A stretch of DNA of 64,000 bases from the NCBI GenBank assembly GCA_964524835.1, contig CAZGEG010000019.1, positions 1 to 64,000 on the forward strand, written 5' to 3'. Made by a program: the position numbers and the translations under genes. This stretch comes from JACRCG01 sp964524835 (GTDB taxonomy: Bacteria; Desulfobacterota; Desulfuromonadia; Geobacterales; Pseudopelobacteraceae). Below the pieces are notes generated by a model. That model did not search any database, had not been told where the DNA came from, and was given only the letters and a program-made list of their open reading frames with translations. Shown here piece by piece: positions 49,087 to 58,134 of the stretch (position 1 is its first letter; every line of letters starts with the position of its first letter).

Positions 49087-50851
49087 TTCTCCCTCTGTTT
49101 ACTTCGATTCATTCGGCGGCAGCAGTTTCTCCTCTTCGTGGCGCTTCAGCGGTCATGTCAGGACTGTTGTAGCGGTTCACGCCGGCGAAGTGGCCAGCGT
49201 CCTGAACCAGGTGGAGCAGGCCGCTGCCGAAGGACTGTACGCAGCCGGCTTTGTCTCCTATGAAGCGGCATCCGCCCTTAATCCGGATCTTCCCTCCTCT
49301 TCGCCGGTTGAAGGCCTGCCGCTTGTCTGGTTTGCTCTTTTTCGGGAGCGGCACACAGTTGCCGCCGGTGAGGGAATTGCGGCCTCAGCTGCCGAAGCTG
49401 CGCTTGAACCGCTGAAAAGCTTTGATCAGTACGCCGCAGACGTAGAGCGCATCCGGGGCTGCATTGCAGCGGGCGACTGTTATCAGGTCAATTACACCTT
49501 CCCGCTCTCCGGATCGTTCAGGGGGAATCTGCGTGAGCTCTACCCGCGGATCGGCGCCGCACAGCGGGCGCCGTTCTGCGCTTACCTTGACACCGGCCGG
49601 TTCTCCATTCTCTCGGCCTCGCCGGAGCTGTTCTTCTCGCTGAAAGATGGGGTCATCACCACCCGGCCGATGAAAGGAACCGCCCGCCGAGGGCGGTGGG
49701 TTGAGGAGGATCTGGCGGCGGTCGAAAAGTTGCGGAATAGCCCGAAGGAACGGGCCGAAAACCTGATGATCGTAGACCTGCTGCGCAACGACCTCGGCAT
49801 TGTCGCCGAGACAGGATCGGTAACAGTAGAATCACTGTTCGAGGTGGAAACATATCCGACCGTCCACCAGATGACCTCCACCGTTTCCGCCCGCCTCCGC
49901 CCCGGCATCGGTCTGACTGATGTTTTCACGGCCCTGTTTCCGTGCGGTTCGGTGACCGGTGCCCCCAAGCGGCGCAGCATGGAAATAATAGCCGGGCTTG
50001 AAAAAGAGCCTCGCGGGATCTACTGCGGGGCGATCGGTTGTGTCGCCCCCGGAGGAGTGGCGCTCTTTTCGGTCGCTATCCGCACTCTCCTCTTTGACAC
50101 GGTAACAAACAAGGTGGCGATGGGGGTAGGGAGCGCCGTCACCTGGGATTCGGAAGCGGCGTCCGAGTACGACGAATGTCTCAGCAAGGGAGCGTTCATC
50201 AACCGGCAGGCTCTCGACTTCCGCTTGATTGAATCGCTGCGGCTGGAGAATGGTTTCTACACACTCTTAGATAGACACGTAGCCAGACTTTCAGCTTCAG
50301 CTGGATATTTTGGATTTATCTGTGACCAGGAAAAGATTCGACACGCACTTGCAACTCATGCTGCCTATACGCCGGGGCTTTGCAAGGTGCGCCTGCTTCT
50401 GGCGGCGGATGGCGGCATCGAGATCTCATCGGAGCCTCTGGTGGAGAGCGGTGGAGCATTGCGAGTTGCCGTCGGCGCAATTGAAGTCGATTCCGGTGAT
50501 CCGATGCGCTACCACAAAACGACCCGTCGCGAGCTGTTAGATGCGGCCCGATCGGGCATCCCCGACTGCGACGAGGTGCTGCTGCTCAACGAGCATGGCC
50601 AGCTGACCGAGGGGAGCTATCATACGCTGGTTGTCAAGCTGGCCGGCCTCTGTGTGACGCCGCCGTTGGAGTGCGGCCTGCTGCCGGGGGTGCTGCGGGG
50701 GGAGTTGCTTGAAAGCGGCGAAATCTCGGAGCGGATCCTGTTTCCGGATGACCTAGACCGTGCCGAAGAGCTGTGGCTGATCAACTCGGTGCGCGGCCGG
50801 CGCCGCGCGATTCTTATGAAAAGGGGTGTATGGCATGAAGAAGATTGTTGA
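49079..50851 (+). CDS. pabB: Aminodeoxychorismate synthase/lyase fusion (PabB-PabC)
   Basis: A 590-residue two-domain enzyme for p-aminobenzoate and so folate synthesis. Residues about 1-375 are PabB: INYTFPL-type segment CYQVNYTFPLSG, RPMKGTARRGRW, and ENLMIVDLLRNDLGIVAETGSV bind chorismate. Residues about 380-590 are a class IV aminotransferase-fold PabC lyase with FYTLLDRHVARLSASA, YHKTTRRELLDAA (likely the pyridoxal-phosphate Lys) and LTEGSYHTLVV, where the usual Asn after TEGS is replaced. It overlaps both neighbours, so it is cotranscribed with the pump, an unexpected pairing. Confidence 0.9.
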   Translation: MPDSPSVYFDSFGGSSFSSSWRFSGHVRTVVAVHAGEVASVLNQVEQAAAEGLYAAGFVSYEAASALNPDLPSSSPVEGLPLVWFALFRERHTVAAGEGIAASAAEAALEPLKSFDQYAADVERIRGCIAAGDCYQVNYTFPLSGSFRGNLRELYPRIGAAQRAPFCAYLDTGRFSILSASPELFFSLKDGVITTRPMKGTARRGRWVEEDLAAVEKLRNSPKERAENLMIVDLLRNDLGIVAETGSVTVESLFEVETYPTVHQMTSTVSARLRPGIGLTDVFTALFPCGSVTGAPKRRSMEIIAGLEKEPRGIYCGAIGCVAPGGVALFSVAIRTLLFDTVTNKVAMGVGSAVTWDSEAASEYDECLSKGAFINRQALDFRLIESLRLENGFYTLLDRHVARLSASAGYFGFICDQEKIRHALATHAAYTPGLCKVRLLLAADGGIEISSEPLVESGGALRVAVGAIEVDSGDPMRYHKTTRRELLDAARSGIPDCDEVLLLNEHGQLTEGSYHTLVVKLAGLCVTPPLECGLLPGVLRGELLESGEISERILFPDDLDRAEELWLINSVRGRRRAILMKRGVWHEEDC

Positions 50852-51668
50852 ACTGGCAGTTGTACTGGTGGTGTCATGCGGATTGGCCGGATGCTTTCAG
50901 GCGGATCAGGTTGTCACACTGTCGCCGGATGGAAGCGGCACTGTCGAAGAAACGCTCATGATCAGCCGCAAAGTTGCCGAATCCATGGCCGCCATGACCG
51001 GCGGCATGGGTGAACAGCCGGCTGCTGCCGGCAACGACAATGCCGAGGTAAAAGAACAGAGTTTCTTCAGGGATGACGAGATACGAAGACGGGGTGAAAG
51101 TTTCGGGCCGGATGTCCGTTTCGTCAGAATGGAGCGTTTGGCCACCAAACAGTTCGAGGGTTACCGGGCGGTATATTCGTTCAAAGATATCAGCAAGCTG
51201 CGGCTTGACCTGGGAAGTCCGGGAATGCCGGGCCAGATGGGTAGCGGAAGCGAAGCGGCGCCACAAGGGACCGAATTTGTATTTACACCCGGCAAAACCG
51301 CCACGCTGGTGGTGAAACAGCTGAAAAAAAGCGTACCTGCCGGAGATGGGGCAACCGTGATGCCGACTCCAGCCAGGGAAACAAGCGCCGAGGAGCTGGC
51401 GATGGTGCGGCAGATGTTTGACGGCCTGCGAATTTCGACAACGCTTGTCATAAAGGGGAAGGTGATCGAATCCAATGCCACCCATCGGACCGGTTCGACA
51501 ATTGTCCTGACCGAGATTGACTTCGGAAAGATCCTCGACAAACCGGAGCTTCTGGCCAAGCTGACGGCAATTCAGCAGAATGACCAGGCCGCGGCGATGG
51601 AAATGATCAAGAACCTTCCCGGCATGAAGGTTGACATGAACGACGAGCTGCGGGTCGGCTTCCGCTAG
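50835..51668 (+). CDS. Predicted lipoprotein of unknown function
   Basis: A 277-residue protein with a lipoprotein signal MKKIVELAVVLVVSCGLAGC, lipobox Cys at residue 20. The mature part starts with a short beta region (QVVTLSPDGSGTVEETLMIS), has a middle acidic part, and ends with helices (IQQNDQAAAMEMIKNLPGMK). I do not recognise the family. The frame is open from a GTG at 50826, but ATG 50835 gives the clean signal peptide. It overlaps the end of pabBC by 17 bases and is followed by the TolC-like gene, so it belongs to the efflux operon. Confidence 0.65.
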   Translation: MKKIVELAVVLVVSCGLAGCFQADQVVTLSPDGSGTVEETLMISRKVAESMAAMTGGMGEQPAAAGNDNAEVKEQSFFRDDEIRRRGESFGPDVRFVRMERLATKQFEGYRAVYSFKDISKLRLDLGSPGMPGQMGSGSEAAPQGTEFVFTPGKTATLVVKQLKKSVPAGDGATVMPTPARETSAEELAMVRQMFDGLRISTTLVIKGKVIESNATHRTGSTIVLTEIDFGKILDKPELLAKLTAIQQNDQAAAMEMIKNLPGMKVDMNDELRVGFR

Positions 51669-51690
51669 TTCCCGTCCGGAGGAGTAGGTC

Positions 51691-52986
51691 GTGTGTAAAA
51701 CGTTATTTATTATGCTGCTGGTGCTGCTGCCGGCCGCAGCCGGCGCTAAGACCCTGACGCTGGACCAGGCGGTTTCGATTGCGATGGAGAAGAACCGCGA
51801 TATCGAAAAAGCGCGGGAGTATGCACAGTATGTCCAGGGGAAATATGTGGAGGAGCGGGCCGCTGCACTGCCGCAGCTTTCCCTGGACGGCAGCGTGCTG
51901 GCCTCGAAGGATGAAAGCCGGAAGATAGCCGGGACACCCGCCCAGCGCCAGTTTAGCCGCGCGGTCGACCTGACCCTCTCCCAGCCGCTCTACACCTGGG
52001 GTAAATTGAGTGCCGGCATTCGTGCCGCTGAAATCGGGCTGAAAACCGCCGGAGAGCAGCTGCGTCTGTACCGGCAGGCTGCCTACCGTGATGTGGTGGC
52101 GGCATGCCACGACATTCAGCTGGCCCGGGAGCTGCACCGTCTGGCGCAGGAAAACAGGTCCCAGAAGCAGCGGCATCTGGATGAGGCCGGCCGCAGGTTC
52201 GGCGCCGGAGTGGCGACCGATTATGATGTCCTGGCTGCCGAGGTGGCGGCCGAGAATACGGTGCCGGAAGTTATCCGCTCCGAGAACGGGGTCCGGATGG
52301 CCCGCGAGCGGCTCCGCTTTCTCCTCGCCCTGGAGGGCGAAGAGGTTGACGTTGCCGGGACCCTCGAAGAGCCGGCGGCCATGCACCTCCTTCCGGCCAA
52401 TTATGACGAGGCGCTGCAGATCGCCGGCACACGCCGCCCGGAGCTGTCAGATTTGCGGCTCCGTATCGGCATTTATGATGAACTGGTTACAATTGCCGCT
52501 GCGGACGGCAAACCGCGTCTTGACCTGAAAGGCGCCGCCGGCTGGCACTGGGCGAGCCTGGATGATCCCGGCCCGCCGGTGGAAGCCTCCGGTGCGGCCT
52601 GGAACGTCGGACTCTTCCTGACGTACCCATTCTTTGACGGTCTGAAGACGAGCGGCAGAGTCGCCCAGGCCCGGAGCGACCTGCGAACCAAGCGGATAGA
52701 AGAGGCCAAGCTGCTCGATGCGATCGCGCTTGAAGTACGTCAGGCGGAATACTCGTACCGCGAGGCCGCCGAGATACTCAAGGCTCTTTCCGGTACGGTC
52801 AAGCAGGCCGAGCGTCTGGTTCAGATGGCTGAAAAGGGGTATGAATTCGGCGTCAAGATCAGACTCGAAGTTGATGATGCCCAGCTGAATCTGCTCCAGG
52901 CCAGAAGTAACCGGGCAAGGGCCCAGCGGGATTTTCGCGTGGCGCAGGTCAATTATCTCTGGGCGATCGGGACGGCGGGGGAGTAG
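51691..52986 (+). CDS. TolC-family outer membrane efflux protein
   Basis: A 431-residue outer-membrane channel protein. The signal peptide CKTLFIMLLVLLPAAAGA is followed by LTLDQAVSIAMEKNRDI, the usual TolC-family start, and two long coiled-coil repeats: YAQYVQGKYVEERAAALPQLSLDGSV and later VRQAEYSYREAAEILKALSGTVKQAERL. It forms a trimeric tunnel for the adaptor and pump encoded upstream. The start is a GTG after GGAGGAG. Short gap (22 bases) after the lipoprotein gene keeps it in the operon. Confidence 0.9.
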   Translation: MCKTLFIMLLVLLPAAAGAKTLTLDQAVSIAMEKNRDIEKAREYAQYVQGKYVEERAAALPQLSLDGSVLASKDESRKIAGTPAQRQFSRAVDLTLSQPLYTWGKLSAGIRAAEIGLKTAGEQLRLYRQAAYRDVVAACHDIQLARELHRLAQENRSQKQRHLDEAGRRFGAGVATDYDVLAAEVAAENTVPEVIRSENGVRMARERLRFLLALEGEEVDVAGTLEEPAAMHLLPANYDEALQIAGTRRPELSDLRLRIGIYDELVTIAAADGKPRLDLKGAAGWHWASLDDPGPPVEASGAAWNVGLFLTYPFFDGLKTSGRVAQARSDLRTKRIEEAKLLDAIALEVRQAEYSYREAAEILKALSGTVKQAERLVQMAEKGYEFGVKIRLEVDDAQLNLLQARSNRARAQRDFRVAQVNYLWAIGTAGE

Positions 52987-53035
52987 CGCCCGGCGGAGTG
53001 CCGGACAGGTGAATTTACATGCAGATACAATCCTT

Positions 53036-53064
53036 TTGACTCATTTTGCGCTGCGTGGTACTTT
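53036..53064 (+). promoter_or_regulatory. Sigma-70 type promoter of the PfkB kinase gene
   Basis: TTGACT (53036-53041) and TACTTT (53059-53064) are separated by 17 bases and end 29 bases before the start codon. A small CCGGC/GCCGG hairpin after the TolC-like gene lies upstream, near 52990-53005. Confidence 0.5.
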
Positions 53065-53093
53065 GCACCATTATTATCCGGCGGGAGAAACCA

Positions 53094-54008
53094 ATGAGCA
53101 TTGTTGTTGTCGGTACCGTAGCGTTTGACACCGTTGAAACCCCCTTTGGCAGGGGGGAAAATGTCCTCGGAGGATCGGCCACCTATTTTTCCACCTCGGC
53201 CAGCTTTTTCTCCGATGTGTCTCTGGTCGCGGTTGTCGGAGAAGATTTCCCGGAAGAACATGTCCGCTTCCTGCAGAGCCGCAATATCGATACCGCCGGC
53301 CTGCAGCGCATTCCCGGCAAGACGTTTCACTGGAGCGGCCGCTACGGGTACGACCTGAACGAAGCCCAGACGCTTGATACCCAGCTCAATGTCTTGATGG
53401 ATTTTCAACCGGACCTGCCGGAATCGTACCGCGATGCCGAATATCTCTTTCTGGCCAATATTGATCCCGACCTGCAGATGCAGGTGCTGGAACAGGTCCG
53501 GAAACCCAAGCTCGTGGCGTGCGACACGATGAACTTCTGGATCTCCTCGAAACCGGAAGCTCTGAAACAGGTGCTCCGGAAGGTCGATATCGTCGTCATC
53601 AACGAAGGTGAAGCGCGGCAGTTCACCGGAGAAGCCAACCTGGTCAAGGCTGCCCGGCAGATCATCGCACTCGGCTGCAAGCGGCTGGTCGTCAAGCGGG
53701 GAGAGTACGGCGTCCTGATGTTCACCGCCGAATCGGTTTTTGCCGCACCGGCCTACCCGCTCGAAGAGGTGTTCGACCCGACCGGTGCGGGGGACACTTT
53801 TGCCGGAGGTTTTATGGGCTATCTGGCAAATACGGGAGACCTGTCGGAGGAAGGACTTCGTCAGGCGATCGTCTTCGGCAGTGTGATGGCCTCTTTCAAC
53901 GTAGAGGATTTCAGCCTTGACCGGCTGAAGCGCCTTGAGTATACGGAGATACAGGCCCGTTTCGCCAGCTTCAAGGCGCTGACAAGCTTCAGGGATATCT
54001 CTTTCTGA
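53094..54008 (+). CDS. PfkB-family carbohydrate kinase
   Basis: A 304-residue ribokinase-fold sugar or nucleoside kinase. MSIVVVGTVAFDTVETPFG and NVLGGSATYFSTSASFF form the N-terminal substrate half, and the C-terminal DPTGAGDTFAGGFMGYLA carries the catalytic Asp and the anion hole. The frame begins at 53046, but the ATG at 53094 after GGGAGAAACC is the natural start. The exact substrate cannot be read from the sequence. It seems to start a new transcription unit that continues with the TPR and RodZ genes. Confidence 0.88.
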   Translation: MSIVVVGTVAFDTVETPFGRGENVLGGSATYFSTSASFFSDVSLVAVVGEDFPEEHVRFLQSRNIDTAGLQRIPGKTFHWSGRYGYDLNEAQTLDTQLNVLMDFQPDLPESYRDAEYLFLANIDPDLQMQVLEQVRKPKLVACDTMNFWISSKPEALKQVLRKVDIVVINEGEARQFTGEANLVKAARQIIALGCKRLVVKRGEYGVLMFTAESVFAAPAYPLEEVFDPTGAGDTFAGGFMGYLANTGDLSEEGLRQAIVFGSVMASFNVEDFSLDRLKRLEYTEIQARFASFKALTSFRDISF

Positions 54009-54048
54009 TGAATACTGCCGTGTTTTGCAAGAGAGGGCGTTCCGGGAC

Positions 54049-54819
54049 ATGCATACAATGAATAAGGTCTACTACCCCATAGCTGCGCTGCTTCTGCTTC
54101 TGACCATCTCCGGCTGCGTATCCGGCCGTGGCCGGGGCGATTCCGGGCCCAATTCGGCTTCCTATCATTTTCAAATGGGGCTTTCCTATCTCGGTGAGCG
54201 CAATTATACATCGGCACTTTTTGAACTGACCGAGGCCGAGAAGCTTGATCCAGATAACCCGGATGTACTCTATAATCTCGGCATGGCCTTTATCGGCAAA
54301 AGACGCCCCGACCTTGCTGAAGCAAGACTTCTGAAGGCTATCCTTCTGAAGCCGAACTTCTCTGCTGCCCGCAACGATCTTGGGGTCGCCTACCTGGATT
54401 TGAAGCGATGGGACAGCGCCATTCAGCAATTCAGGATAGTAAAGGACGATCTGTTTTACGACAACAACGAAAATGCTTCAATTAATCTGGGGCTTGCCTA
54501 CCTGGGAAAAGGTGATTATCCCAAAGCGCTGGAAGAGCTTCAAGCCGTCGCTTCCATGAATCCGCGTAATCCTGTGGTGAGAATGTCTTTGGGGCGGGTA
54601 TGGTTTGCCATGGACAAGAGCGAACAGTCGATTGTCGAATATTCCAAGGCTCTGGAGATTTATCGTGATTATGGCGCGGCCCACTATTATCTTGGCCAGG
54701 CACAGCTCAAGCTGAACAGGATTGCCGCAGCCCGAGATTCCTTCAAAGAGGCGGTACGTCTTATTCCGGACAGTGAGCTGGGTCGCGCAGCTCTCGTGTA
54801 TCTGGAGCTTATCAAGTGA
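54049..54819 (+). CDS. TPR-repeat lipoprotein
   Basis: About 256 residues. A lipoprotein signal (YYPIAALLLLLTISGC) is followed by five or six tetratricopeptide repeats, for example YHFQMGLSYLGERNYTSAL, PDVLYNLGMAFIGKRRPDLAEA, and NASINLGLAYLGKGDYPKAL. It looks like PilF/PilW-type pilotins, which help outer-membrane secretin assembly, though other roles are possible. Starts at 54049 (MHTMN) and 54058 are both plausible. Its stop overlaps the rodZ GTG by 4 bases. Confidence 0.75.
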   Translation: MHTMNKVYYPIAALLLLLTISGCVSGRGRGDSGPNSASYHFQMGLSYLGERNYTSALFELTEAEKLDPDNPDVLYNLGMAFIGKRRPDLAEARLLKAILLKPNFSAARNDLGVAYLDLKRWDSAIQQFRIVKDDLFYDNNENASINLGLAYLGKGDYPKALEELQAVASMNPRNPVVRMSLGRVWFAMDKSEQSIVEYSKALEIYRDYGAAHYYLGQAQLKLNRIAAARDSFKEAVRLIPDSELGRAALVYLELIK

Positions 54820-55694
54820 GTAAGCCCAGAGTGACAGATCCGCTTGCATCTTCACCGGAGATCGGCAGCGGCTCTCCGGGTGCAATTCTTCGCCGTTGCC
54901 GGGAGTTTCACGAGATAACGCTGGAAGAGGCCTCGGAGTCGACAAAAATTGGTGTTTCTCACCTGCAGGCGCTGGAAGGGGACCGGATTCATGAATTTGC
55001 CAATCAGGCCTACCTCAAGGGTTTTCTCCGCATCTATGCCACCTACCTCGGCCTGAACTCAGACGATATAGCGCGGATGTACGGCAAACTTTTCGGGATT
55101 CCGGGCGAGAAGCAGGAATTTGCCGGTACGCCGGCCGTTCCCGCCGGGCCGGCGCGCCGCTGGCCATCTCTCAAAAAAATGATATTCCCGGCGCTATTAC
55201 TCGCCGCCATCCTGATTACCGCGACCTTTTTCAAGAGCGCTCCGCCCCCTCTAGTCCGTCAGCCGCAACCGGTTGCGGTTGCCGCGCCACTCCTGCAAAA
55301 CCCTACAGTCCAGACCGTTCACAGCTCTGCGCAGGTCAGGAAGGCGGAGCAGGGCGTTCCGCCCCCCAGGGTTGAAAGACGTCCCGCAGCTCCGCCCGAA
55401 TCTGAAAAAAATGTGGAGCCGAAGCGTCCGTCTGACCAGCCCAGAGGGTTCATTCTGAAAATCAAGGTCACCCAGGCCGGCACGCTGACCTCCACCGTTG
55501 ACGGCTCCTCCCCGCAGCAGCATGAGCTTGCAGTCGGAGATGTCATCGTCTGGAAGGCGGGAAAAAAAGTCACGCTGGAATTGAGCAATGCCGGCGGAGT
55601 TGACATGGAACTGAACGGGAAGCCGTACAAACCGCTCGGGGACATCGGTAGACCTGCGTACGTTGAGCTCGATGCCGACGGTATCAAGCAGTAA
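54816..55694 (+). CDS. rodZ: RodZ-like helix-turn-helix membrane protein
   Basis: A 292-residue protein: an N-terminal HTH_25 domain (GAILRRCREFHEITLEEASESTKIGVSHLQALEGD, about residues 25-60) with NQAYLKGFLRIYATYLGL, one membrane helix (MIFPALLLAAILITATFF, about 120-137), a Pro-rich periplasmic linker, and a C-terminal beta DUF4115 domain (FILKIKVTQAGTLTSTVDGS). RodZ bridges MreB and the cell wall machinery. The GTG start overlaps the TPR gene stop. No downstream partner remains before the next promoter. Confidence 0.88.
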   Translation: MSKPRVTDPLASSPEIGSGSPGAILRRCREFHEITLEEASESTKIGVSHLQALEGDRIHEFANQAYLKGFLRIYATYLGLNSDDIARMYGKLFGIPGEKQEFAGTPAVPAGPARRWPSLKKMIFPALLLAAILITATFFKSAPPPLVRQPQPVAVAAPLLQNPTVQTVHSSAQVRKAEQGVPPPRVERRPAAPPESEKNVEPKRPSDQPRGFILKIKVTQAGTLTSTVDGSSPQQHELAVGDVIVWKAGKKVTLELSNAGGVDMELNGKPYKPLGDIGRPAYVELDADGIKQ

Positions 55695-55831
55695 TCAGCA
55701 CGGCATGAATCATTTCTGTGGTTTCTTGAAGAAATGTTATGGTGCTCATACGTATTCCGTTTGCCGGGACTGCCGGATCATCTCCCGATTCGGAATCGTC
55801 ACTGCCGGAAGCACAATAAAAATACCGGGTC

Positions 55832-55859
55832 TTGACAGTCGGCCGTACCATGCTAGACT
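55832..55859 (+). promoter_or_regulatory. Strong sigma-70 promoter with extended -10
   Basis: TTGACA (55832-55837), a 16-base spacer and TAGACT (55854-55859), with TGC directly before the -10 hexamer. It is inside the open frame that could be read as the N-terminus of the next gene, so it decides for the downstream TTG start of the response regulator. Confidence 0.7.
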
Positions 55860-55891
55860 TCCTGTACTTCGAGCCGTGCAGGAGAATCACT

Positions 55892-56266
55892 TTGGAACAG
55901 GGATATAAAAGAATACTGGTGGTGGATGATGAGGAAAATGCCCGTGTGGCTCTCTCCAAAATCCTTACTCATGACGGCTATGAAGTATCGTCGGCCGGAA
56001 ACGGGGTGGAGGCTCTCAACTATCTGCGAAGCAAGGATGTAGAGCTGATCATTACTGATCTCAATATGCCGGAGATGAACGGACTGATGTTTTTGCGCGA
56101 ACTGAACCGAAGCCATCCTGCCAGCAACGTCATCATGATCACCGCCTACGGAGAAGTTGAGTCATATCTCGAAGCCATGACGCTGGGTGCTTTTGAATAC
56201 ATCAACAAGCCGGTCAAATATGATGAGCTCAAGAAAGTCATCAACAAGATTTTCAAAACCGCCTGA
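55892..56266 (+). CDS. Single-domain response regulator (TTG start)
   Basis: A 124-residue receiver domain: Asp12-Asp13 acidic pair in VVDDEENARVAL, phosphoacceptor Asp56 in LIITDLNMP, Thr in MITAYGE and Lys in YINKPVKY. No output domain. The TTG at 55892 follows AGGAGA at 55880-55885 by six bases. Upstream codons back to 55832 overlap a strong promoter and are not translated. NtrC-like receiver style suggests partnership with the histidine kinase at 56786, but this is only proximity. Confidence 0.85.
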   Translation: MEQGYKRILVVDDEENARVALSKILTHDGYEVSSAGNGVEALNYLRSKDVELIITDLNMPEMNGLMFLRELNRSHPASNVIMITAYGEVESYLEAMTLGAFEYINKPVKYDELKKVINKIFKTA

Positions 56267-56295
56267 ACAGACGCAATCCAATAGAGGAGGAGTAC

Positions 56296-56745
56296 ATGAA
56301 ACCGTTTACAAAAATTTTAACCGCTGTCGATTTTTCAGAAAATTCCGAATGTGCATTTGACTACGCCCTGACCCTGGCGACCCAATTCAATGCCGAACTT
56401 ATCATTATTCACGTCATCAATGAACCGGTTGATCTGCGCGGATTCTATGTTCCGCACATCTCTTTCGAGCAGCTTGAAAAAGAGATCGAAGAAAGTGCCG
56501 TCAAGATGATGGAAGTATTCTGCAGCACCAAACTGGGGTCCTTTTCAAATTACAAGACATCGATCATGACCGGCATCCCGTATGACGAAATCCTGGCGGC
56601 TGCCGACAAAAACGAAGCATCCCTGATTGTACTTGGTACACATGGCAGAACCGGCCTTGACCGTATTCTTTTCGGCAGCACCGCAGAGCGGGTCGTACGC
56701 GCTGCCAGCTGTCCCGTGCTGACGGTCAGGCTCCCGGCAGTGTAG
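56296..56745 (+). CDS. Universal stress protein (UspA family)
   Basis: A 149-residue UspA-fold protein: KILTAVDFSENSECAFDYALTLA at the start, then AELIIIHVINEP, and the ATP-binding signature GTHGRTGLDRILFGSTAERVVRAASCPVLTVR near the end, with the G-x2-G-x9-G(S/T) pattern. These dimeric proteins help stress survival and signalling. AGAGGAGGAG lies before the ATG. It sits between a response regulator and a histidine kinase, 29 bases after the former. Confidence 0.92.
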   Translation: MKPFTKILTAVDFSENSECAFDYALTLATQFNAELIIIHVINEPVDLRGFYVPHISFEQLEKEIEESAVKMMEVFCSTKLGSFSNYKTSIMTGIPYDEILAAADKNEASLIVLGTHGRTGLDRILFGSTAERVVRAASCPVLTVRLPAV

Positions 56746-56785
56746 CGGTGAATCCGGCACGATCCATGATGAGAACTGTCCCCAC

Positions 56786-57976
56786 ATGTTGACAGAACCG
56801 GGAGCCCTCGACCGGAAAACTTCTGTAGTCATTATCGATGACGACAGAAACATCCTTGAACTGACCTCGCTGATACTTTCAAAGAACGGATTTCAACCAT
56901 ATATTGCCGATCGCGCCCACGAAGGATTTGAGCTTATATCCAGCCATTCTCCTGAATTGGTCCTGCTCGATTACATGATGCCGGAAATGGACGGTCTCTC
57001 TGCACTGCAGCGGATCAAGAGCCGCTTTCCTGACACGTATGTCGTGATGCTCACCGGCAAGGGGAGCGAAGAGGTCGCCGTTGAACTGATGAAGAACGGC
57101 GCTTCCGAGTATATTCTCAAGCCCTTTAATAATCGCAATCTGGTTGAACGGCTGGAGAATGTGCTGAGAATCCGGGAAATAGAGCTTCACAACCGGGAAT
57201 TGCAGAAACAGCAGGAACAGCTTCTTTTTGAGATTGAACAGTGGAACCAGGACCTTCAGAAGCGGGTGCGCGAAAAATCCGCTGCGCTTCAGGATGCACA
57301 GGAAGAGATCGTCCAGTCTGAAAAACTTGCGGCGATGGGATATCTCTCAGCCGGCATGGCGCATGAAATCCGCAATCCGCTCAATTCCATCTCCCTGTTT
57401 GTCCAGCTGATGCGGCAGACAACGGTTGAGCCTGACCAGCTTGAGCACCAGGCGAAAATCCTGAAGGAGGTCGACCGGATAGATTCCATTATCCGGAAAC
57501 TGCTGGATGCCTCAAGGAGAACCCGGAACATCTCGTCCAACGTTCAGATCGACCAGGTGATCGACAGCGTAATAGAAGCCTTTTCGCCGCAGATTGAAGC
57601 CAGGAAAATTCAAGTTGACCGACAGTATCGTTGCGTACCCCCCCCCATAACTGCCGACCCGACCGAACTGGAGCAGATCTTCACCAACCTTTTTCTGAAT
57701 TCGCTGGATGCAATGCCCCGCGGCGGTCTCCTTACGATTGAGGTCACCGAAAAGAGCGGCCGGGTGATAGTCAAGGTTGGTGACAGCGGCTCCGGCATTG
57801 CGGAGGAAGTTCTTCCCTGCATATTCGAACCATTTTACAGTACAAAAAGCCGCGGCACCGGGATGGGACTTCCGGTTGCCCAGCGAATTGCGCGCATGTA
57901 CGAAGGGAGCATGGAGGTCGAAACGTCATCACCGGCAGGGACCATATTCCGCATGGAGTTTCCGGCCTGCGTCTAA
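56786..57976 (+). CDS. Receiver-histidine kinase hybrid
   Basis: A 396-residue soluble signalling protein: an N-terminal receiver (Asp18-Asp20 pocket, phosphoacceptor Asp62 in LVLLDYMMP, Lys in YILKPF), a coiled coil (about residues 130-175), then the kinase with GMAHEIRNPLNSISLF containing phospho-His193, N box LEQIFTNLFLNSLDAM, and G boxes VGDSGSGI and GTGMGLPVAQRI. There is no membrane segment, so input likely comes through the receiver. It follows the stress protein by 40 bases and may feed one of the single-domain regulators at either side. Confidence 0.92.
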   Translation: MLTEPGALDRKTSVVIIDDDRNILELTSLILSKNGFQPYIADRAHEGFELISSHSPELVLLDYMMPEMDGLSALQRIKSRFPDTYVVMLTGKGSEEVAVELMKNGASEYILKPFNNRNLVERLENVLRIREIELHNRELQKQQEQLLFEIEQWNQDLQKRVREKSAALQDAQEEIVQSEKLAAMGYLSAGMAHEIRNPLNSISLFVQLMRQTTVEPDQLEHQAKILKEVDRIDSIIRKLLDASRRTRNISSNVQIDQVIDSVIEAFSPQIEARKIQVDRQYRCVPPPITADPTELEQIFTNLFLNSLDAMPRGGLLTIEVTEKSGRVIVKVGDSGSGIAEEVLPCIFEPFYSTKSRGTGMGLPVAQRIARMYEGSMEVETSSPAGTIFRMEFPACV

Positions 57977-58134
57977 GAACATTCGTCCTTTCTTTTTTCG
58001 GCTGAGGTGGTGTAGAATGCCTCAGCTTTCGTCACTACTTCCCGGCCCTGATAATCAGGATGTTTGCAGTATCGAAACTTTTTCTGCTGATGAACGCAGA
58101 AACCGTTTCTAACGAACTAATAGTGTGCAGCCCC

